Assembly (NCBI GenBank): GCA_029060585.1
Contig: JAIDTS010000106.1
Location: 1 to 7,438 of the forward strand
Length of the DNA: 7,438 nucleotides
Source: Muribaculaceae bacterium
GTDB taxonomy: Bacteria > Bacteroidota > Bacteroidia > Bacteroidales > Muribaculaceae
Direction: 5' to 3'
Shown: piece by piece, positions 6,359-7,438 of the stretch
Layout of the letters: the number at the start of each line of letters is the position of its first letter
Position numbering within the stretch: position 1 is the stretch's first letter
Notes under the pieces: generated by a model
Told to the model about the DNA's origin: nothing
Database searches by the model: none
Seen by the model: the letters and a program-made list of their open reading frames with translations, nothing else
Program-made: the position numbers and the translations under genes

Positions 6359-6393
6359 AAGAATATGACTGCCCGAATCAGGCAGTCATATTC
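6356..6393 (-). terminator. Rho-independent terminator of metG
   Basis: A perfect 13-bp inverted repeat, arms 6361-6373 (GAATATGACTGCC) and 6381-6393 (GGCAGTCATATTC), with a 7-nt loop. On the minus strand the stem is followed at once by five T (6360 down to 6356), as needed for an intrinsic terminator. It lies about 100 nt after the metG stop. On the plus strand the downstream TCTTAAAAAG is not a proper U tract, so it acts mainly in the metG direction. Confidence 0.88.
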
Positions 6394-6474
6394 TCTTAAA
6401 AAGTATTTAATTATTTATCCTATTGCAGATTAAAAAATTATTAATTTTTTTCTCCAAAAATACTCAGCGGCCTT

Positions 6475-6493
6475 TAATGCATTATGTGCATTA
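6475..6493 (-). repeat. Small inverted repeat spanning the metG stop codon
   Basis: TAATGCA (6475-6481) and TGCATTA (6487-6493) are exact reverse complements around a 5-nt loop, and the right arm contains the metG stop codon (6491-6493). There is no following T tract, and the stem is only 7 bp and AT-rich, so a role is uncertain. Confidence 0.5.
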
Positions 6494-7438
6494 TCCTACG
6501 CTCGCTCCCGGCACAACTTCTGCCGACGGCGAGATCACAGTCAGTTTTCCGTCAGGACCGACAGCCGACATAATCATGCCCTGGCTTTCGATTCCCATCA
6601 TCTTCCTCGGCTCGAAGTTTGCCACGAAGCATATCTCCTTGCCTATGAGCACCGATGGATCCTCATAGCTCTCGGCTATGCCGCTAAGAATCGTGCGTTT
6701 ACCCATGCCGTCGTCGATGAGGAACTGAAGGAGCTTCTTCGATTTCTTCACCTTCGTGCACTCCAGCACCTTTCCCACGCGGATGTCGATCTTCTCGAAT
6801 GTCTCGAACTCTACGTTTGGCTTCACTTCTGCGGGTTTCCACTCGGCCAACTTGTTCTTCTCCTTGGCGTCGTTGAGCTTCTTAACCTGTGCCTCCACTA
6901 CGGAATCCTCTATCTTCTCGAAGAGAAGCTCAGGCTCCCCTATCTCGGCTCCTGCAGGAACAAGGTCGAAGCATCCAAGCATGTCCCATGTGATTTTGTC
7001 CCCTCCAAGCATCTTGACGAGCTTCTCTGACATAAACGGAAGGAACGGCTCGAAAGCTATCGAGAGGTTGGCGCATGTCTGGATGGCGAGGTTGAGGATG
7101 GTGCCTGTACGCTCCATGTCGGTTTTCGCCACTTTCCAGGGTTCAGTCTCCTGTAGGTATTTGTTGCCGGCGCGTGCCATGTCCATCGCGAGCTTGAGGG
7201 CTTCGCGGAAATGGAAGGTGTCGAGGGCCTCGGTCATCTCTGCCTTGAGCTTGCCGATCTCTTCGATGAGCTGGGTGTCGGCCACTTCCAGGGTGGCGAC
7301 TGCCGGCAGCTTGCCGTCGAAATACTTATGGGTGAGCACTACCGCACGGTTGATGAAGTTGCCTAAGATGGCTACGAGCTCGGAATTGTTGCGCGCCTGG
7401 AAGTCTTTCCACGTGAAGTTGTTGTCTTTTGTCTCGGG
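6491..7438 (-). CDS. metG: Methionyl-tRNA synthetase, C-terminal part with fused tRNA-binding domain (5' end outside window)
   Basis: The frame is open from the right edge of the window and encodes the last 315 residues. MetRS charges tRNA-Met with methionine in the cytoplasm and is essential for initiation and elongation. The fragment starts [18 protein letters not shown], the segment joining the catalytic core to the anticodon-binding helical domain. That domain continues with [26 protein letters not shown] and [12 protein letters not shown]. From about fragment residue 216 to the end comes a Trbp111/EMAP-II-like OB-fold domain: [60 protein letters not shown]. This C-terminal fusion dimerises the enzyme and adds tRNA affinity in many bacteria, so the protein appears intact at this end. 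HIGH and KMSKS motifs lie outside the window. A terminator follows about 100 nt after the stop. Confidence 0.98.
   Translation of the reverse strand, partial: PETKDNNFTWKDFQARNNSELVAILGNFINRAVVLTHKYFDGKLPAVATLEVADTQLIEEIGKLKAEMTEALDTFHFREALKLAMDMARAGNKYLQETEPWKVAKTDMERTGTILNLAIQTCANLSIAFEPFLPFMSEKLVKMLGGDKITWDMLGCFDLVPAGAEIGEPELLFEKIEDSVVEAQVKKLNDAKEKNKLAEWKPAEVKPNVEFETFEKIDIRVGKVLECTKVKKSKKLLQFLIDDGMGKRTILSGIAESYEDPSVLIGKEICFVANFEPRKMMGIESQGMIMSAVGPDGKLTVISPSAEVVPGASVG

Larger units (their letters stand above)
6155..6490. other. AT-rich intergenic region between metG and recA (336 nt), no gene
   Basis: No coding region is supported here. Reading in the direction of recA (right to left), the region holds a small hairpin at the metG stop, an A/T-only inverted repeat (arms 6432-6439 and 6443-6450), the metG terminator (6356-6393), two nested promoters (6300-6358), a heptanucleotide array (6251-6284) and a duplicated 21-bp block (6167-6210) immediately before the recA start. 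Its AT content contrasts sharply with the neighbouring genes. I found no tRNA-like or known riboswitch structure. Confidence 0.8.

Noticed and set aside
6432..6450. A/T-only inverted repeat AAAAAATT-ATT-AATTTTTT as a second metG terminator
   Set aside because: It has no GC pairs in the stem; the nearby 13-bp hairpin with a T tract is the far better candidate.

Overview
The window looks like a chromosomal segment from a gut-type Bacteroidota organism, most likely order Bacteroidales. The evidence is a SusC/SusD outer-membrane glycan-uptake pair, lipoproteins with acidic residues after the lipobox cysteine, Bacteroidota-type promoters (TTTG, about 20 bp, TAnnTTTG), and RecA and MetRS sequences of that phylum. 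A Muribaculaceae/Prevotella-like member is plausible, but the genus cannot be fixed from the sequence alone.

Left part, plus strand (1-4809): the distal end of a polysaccharide-utilisation-type operon. It holds the C-terminal 215 residues of a SusC-like TonB-dependent transporter, a complete SusD-like lipoprotein (578 aa), and two further predicted surface lipoproteins of 314 and 472 aa in the position where SusE/SusF-like glycan-binding proteins usually sit. Gaps are 15-24 nt, so the four genes are probably one transcript. The 314-aa protein has a Calx-beta-like N-terminal segment and an aromatic C-terminal half. The 472-aa protein has two Fn3-like domains followed by what looks like a tandem pair of aromatic beta modules of about 118 residues each. 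No degradative enzyme or regulator lies inside the window. A perfect 16-bp hairpin flanked by A and T runs closes the operon.

Middle (4810-4975): convergent intergenic space between the operon and recA. It contains the bidirectional terminator and then a GC-rich, palindrome-rich element made of two partial direct-repeat units. The element runs into the recA stop codon and resembles an interspersed intergenic repeat.

Right part, minus strand (4976-7438): a complete recA (392 aa, with a long acidic tail) and the C-terminal 315 residues of methionyl-tRNA synthetase (metG) with its fused tRNA-binding OB domain. The 336-nt gap between them is AT-rich and unusually structured. It holds a metG terminator, two nested consensus promoters pointing into recA, a heptanucleotide tandem array, and a duplicated 21-bp block at 23-bp period just before the recA start codon.

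How it fits together: the plus-strand genes would bind an unidentified glycan at the cell surface and import it across the outer membrane. The minus-strand genes are housekeeping (recombination/repair and translation). I see no wholly new multi-gene system. The best leads are the two uncharacterised lipoproteins with a shared aromatic GDG motif, the structured recA leader, and the repeat element at the recA 3' end.
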